The notes under the pieces are model-generated. The model saw nothing but the letters and a program-made list of their open reading frames with translations. It had not been told where the DNA came from and did no database searches. DNA of 64,000 bases from Limnohabitans sp. T6-5 (GTDB lineage Bacteria > Pseudomonadota > Gammaproteobacteria > Burkholderiales > Burkholderiaceae_C): the NCBI RefSeq assembly GCF_003063315.1, contig NZ_NERV01000002.1, positions 372,001 to 436,000 on the forward strand, read 5' to 3'. The position numbers were made by a program, and so were the translations under genes. This document shows, piece by piece, positions 63,786-64,000 of this stretch; the first letter of the stretch is position 1; each line of letters starts with the position of its first letter.

Positions 63786-64000
63786 TCATTCGGGGCGAAA
63801 TCCAAATACGCCCCCGGTGCGTGTTACCACCACCAAAATTTGTCCTGCCAGCACCGGACGGCCCATGATGGCACTGCCATCCGTGCTCAACCGCTGCAAA
63901 GCCTGACCGTCCTGTTTGGACAAGAAATGCACCCAACCATTGTCATCACCGAATGCCACCGAACGGTCCAGGACCACTGGGGCTGTCACTCCACGAAAAC
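63786..64000 (-). CDS. bamB: Outer-membrane assembly lipoprotein BamB, 3' end (runs off the window)
   Basis: The last 71 or so residues of a BamB-type beta-propeller protein. RSVAFGDDNGWVHFLSKQDG, then QALQRLSTDGSAIMGRPVLA and ILVVVTRTGGVFGFRPE are propeller blades with the GxVxxxD/G-type turn typical of PQQ repeats. BamB helps BamA insert outer-membrane proteins. bamB before der is the standard order in betaproteobacteria, which supports the call for this fragment. The start lies beyond base 64000. Confidence 0.9.
   Translation of the reverse strand, partial: FRGVTAPVVLDRSVAFGDDNGWVHFLSKQDGQALQRLSTDGSAIMGRPVLAGQILVVVTRTGGVFGFRPE

Overview
The window looks like a chromosomal piece of a betaproteobacterium of the order Burkholderiales, most likely Comamonadaceae. 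This is inferred from gene order and protein style: the bamB-der-hfq-hflX-hflK-hflC-DUF2065-hisZ-purA series, the map-glnD pair, a short 81-residue Hfq, high GC, and frequent GTG/TTG starts. No rRNA or tRNA gene was recognised, and species cannot be told from this sequence.

Layout. (1) 1-7.0 kb, housekeeping: 5' part of purL (with an in-frame minisatellite), a DUF4197 protein, map, glnD. (2) 7.0-16.4 kb, a catabolic cluster: GntR regulator, flavin-dependent monooxygenase, aldo/keto reductase, flavin reductase, then on the other strand a complete carbohydrate ABC importer and a Gfo/Idh/MocA-type protein. The combination matches the oxidative (sulfo-SMO) route for sulfoquinovose. The Gfo/Idh/MocA protein may be the NAD-dependent glycosidase that would otherwise be missing. 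(3) 16.7-20.9 kb, accessory genes: a ParD-like/zeta-type toxin-antitoxin pair, a Fic protein bracketed by a 90-bp direct repeat, an antitoxin remnant, and an MgtC protein. (4) 21.1-23.8 kb: ygiQ with a 90-bp periodic repeat inside the reading frame. (5) 23.8-46.3 kb: a complete type I BREX operon read right to left (brxR, brxA, brxB, brxC, pglX, pglZ, brxL). It has an AlbA/Schlafen-like ATP-binding protein between brxC and pglX. Between pglX and pglZ lie three different AAA-ATPase + Toprim-like gene pairs, a DUF1963 protein and a broken DUF1016 gene with a ten-base G tract. (6) 46.4-64 kb, mostly housekeeping: yigZ, a split chromate transporter, MgtC, a lipoprotein, rlmB, an ABC ATPase/esterase divergent pair, mnmH, DUF2189, a cystathionine lyase, a phosphoribosyltransferase, purA, hisZ, hflC, hflK, hflX, hfq, der and the 3' end of bamB.

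How it works together. The BREX genes and their passengers form one long transcription unit in which most neighbouring genes overlap by the tetranucleotide ATGA, GTGA or TTGA. The extra ATPase/Toprim pairs are therefore probably expressed together with BREX and look like nested anti-phage modules of the OLD/RloAB/PARIS type. The sulfonate-sugar cluster would import a sulfosugar (glycoside), release the sugar, remove sulfite by oxygenation and reduce the aldehyde to glucose.

A dispersed hairpin repeat (about 75 bp, ends GTAGGTCGG...CCGACCTAC) recurs at four places, including a four-copy tandem array at 10.5-10.8 kb.
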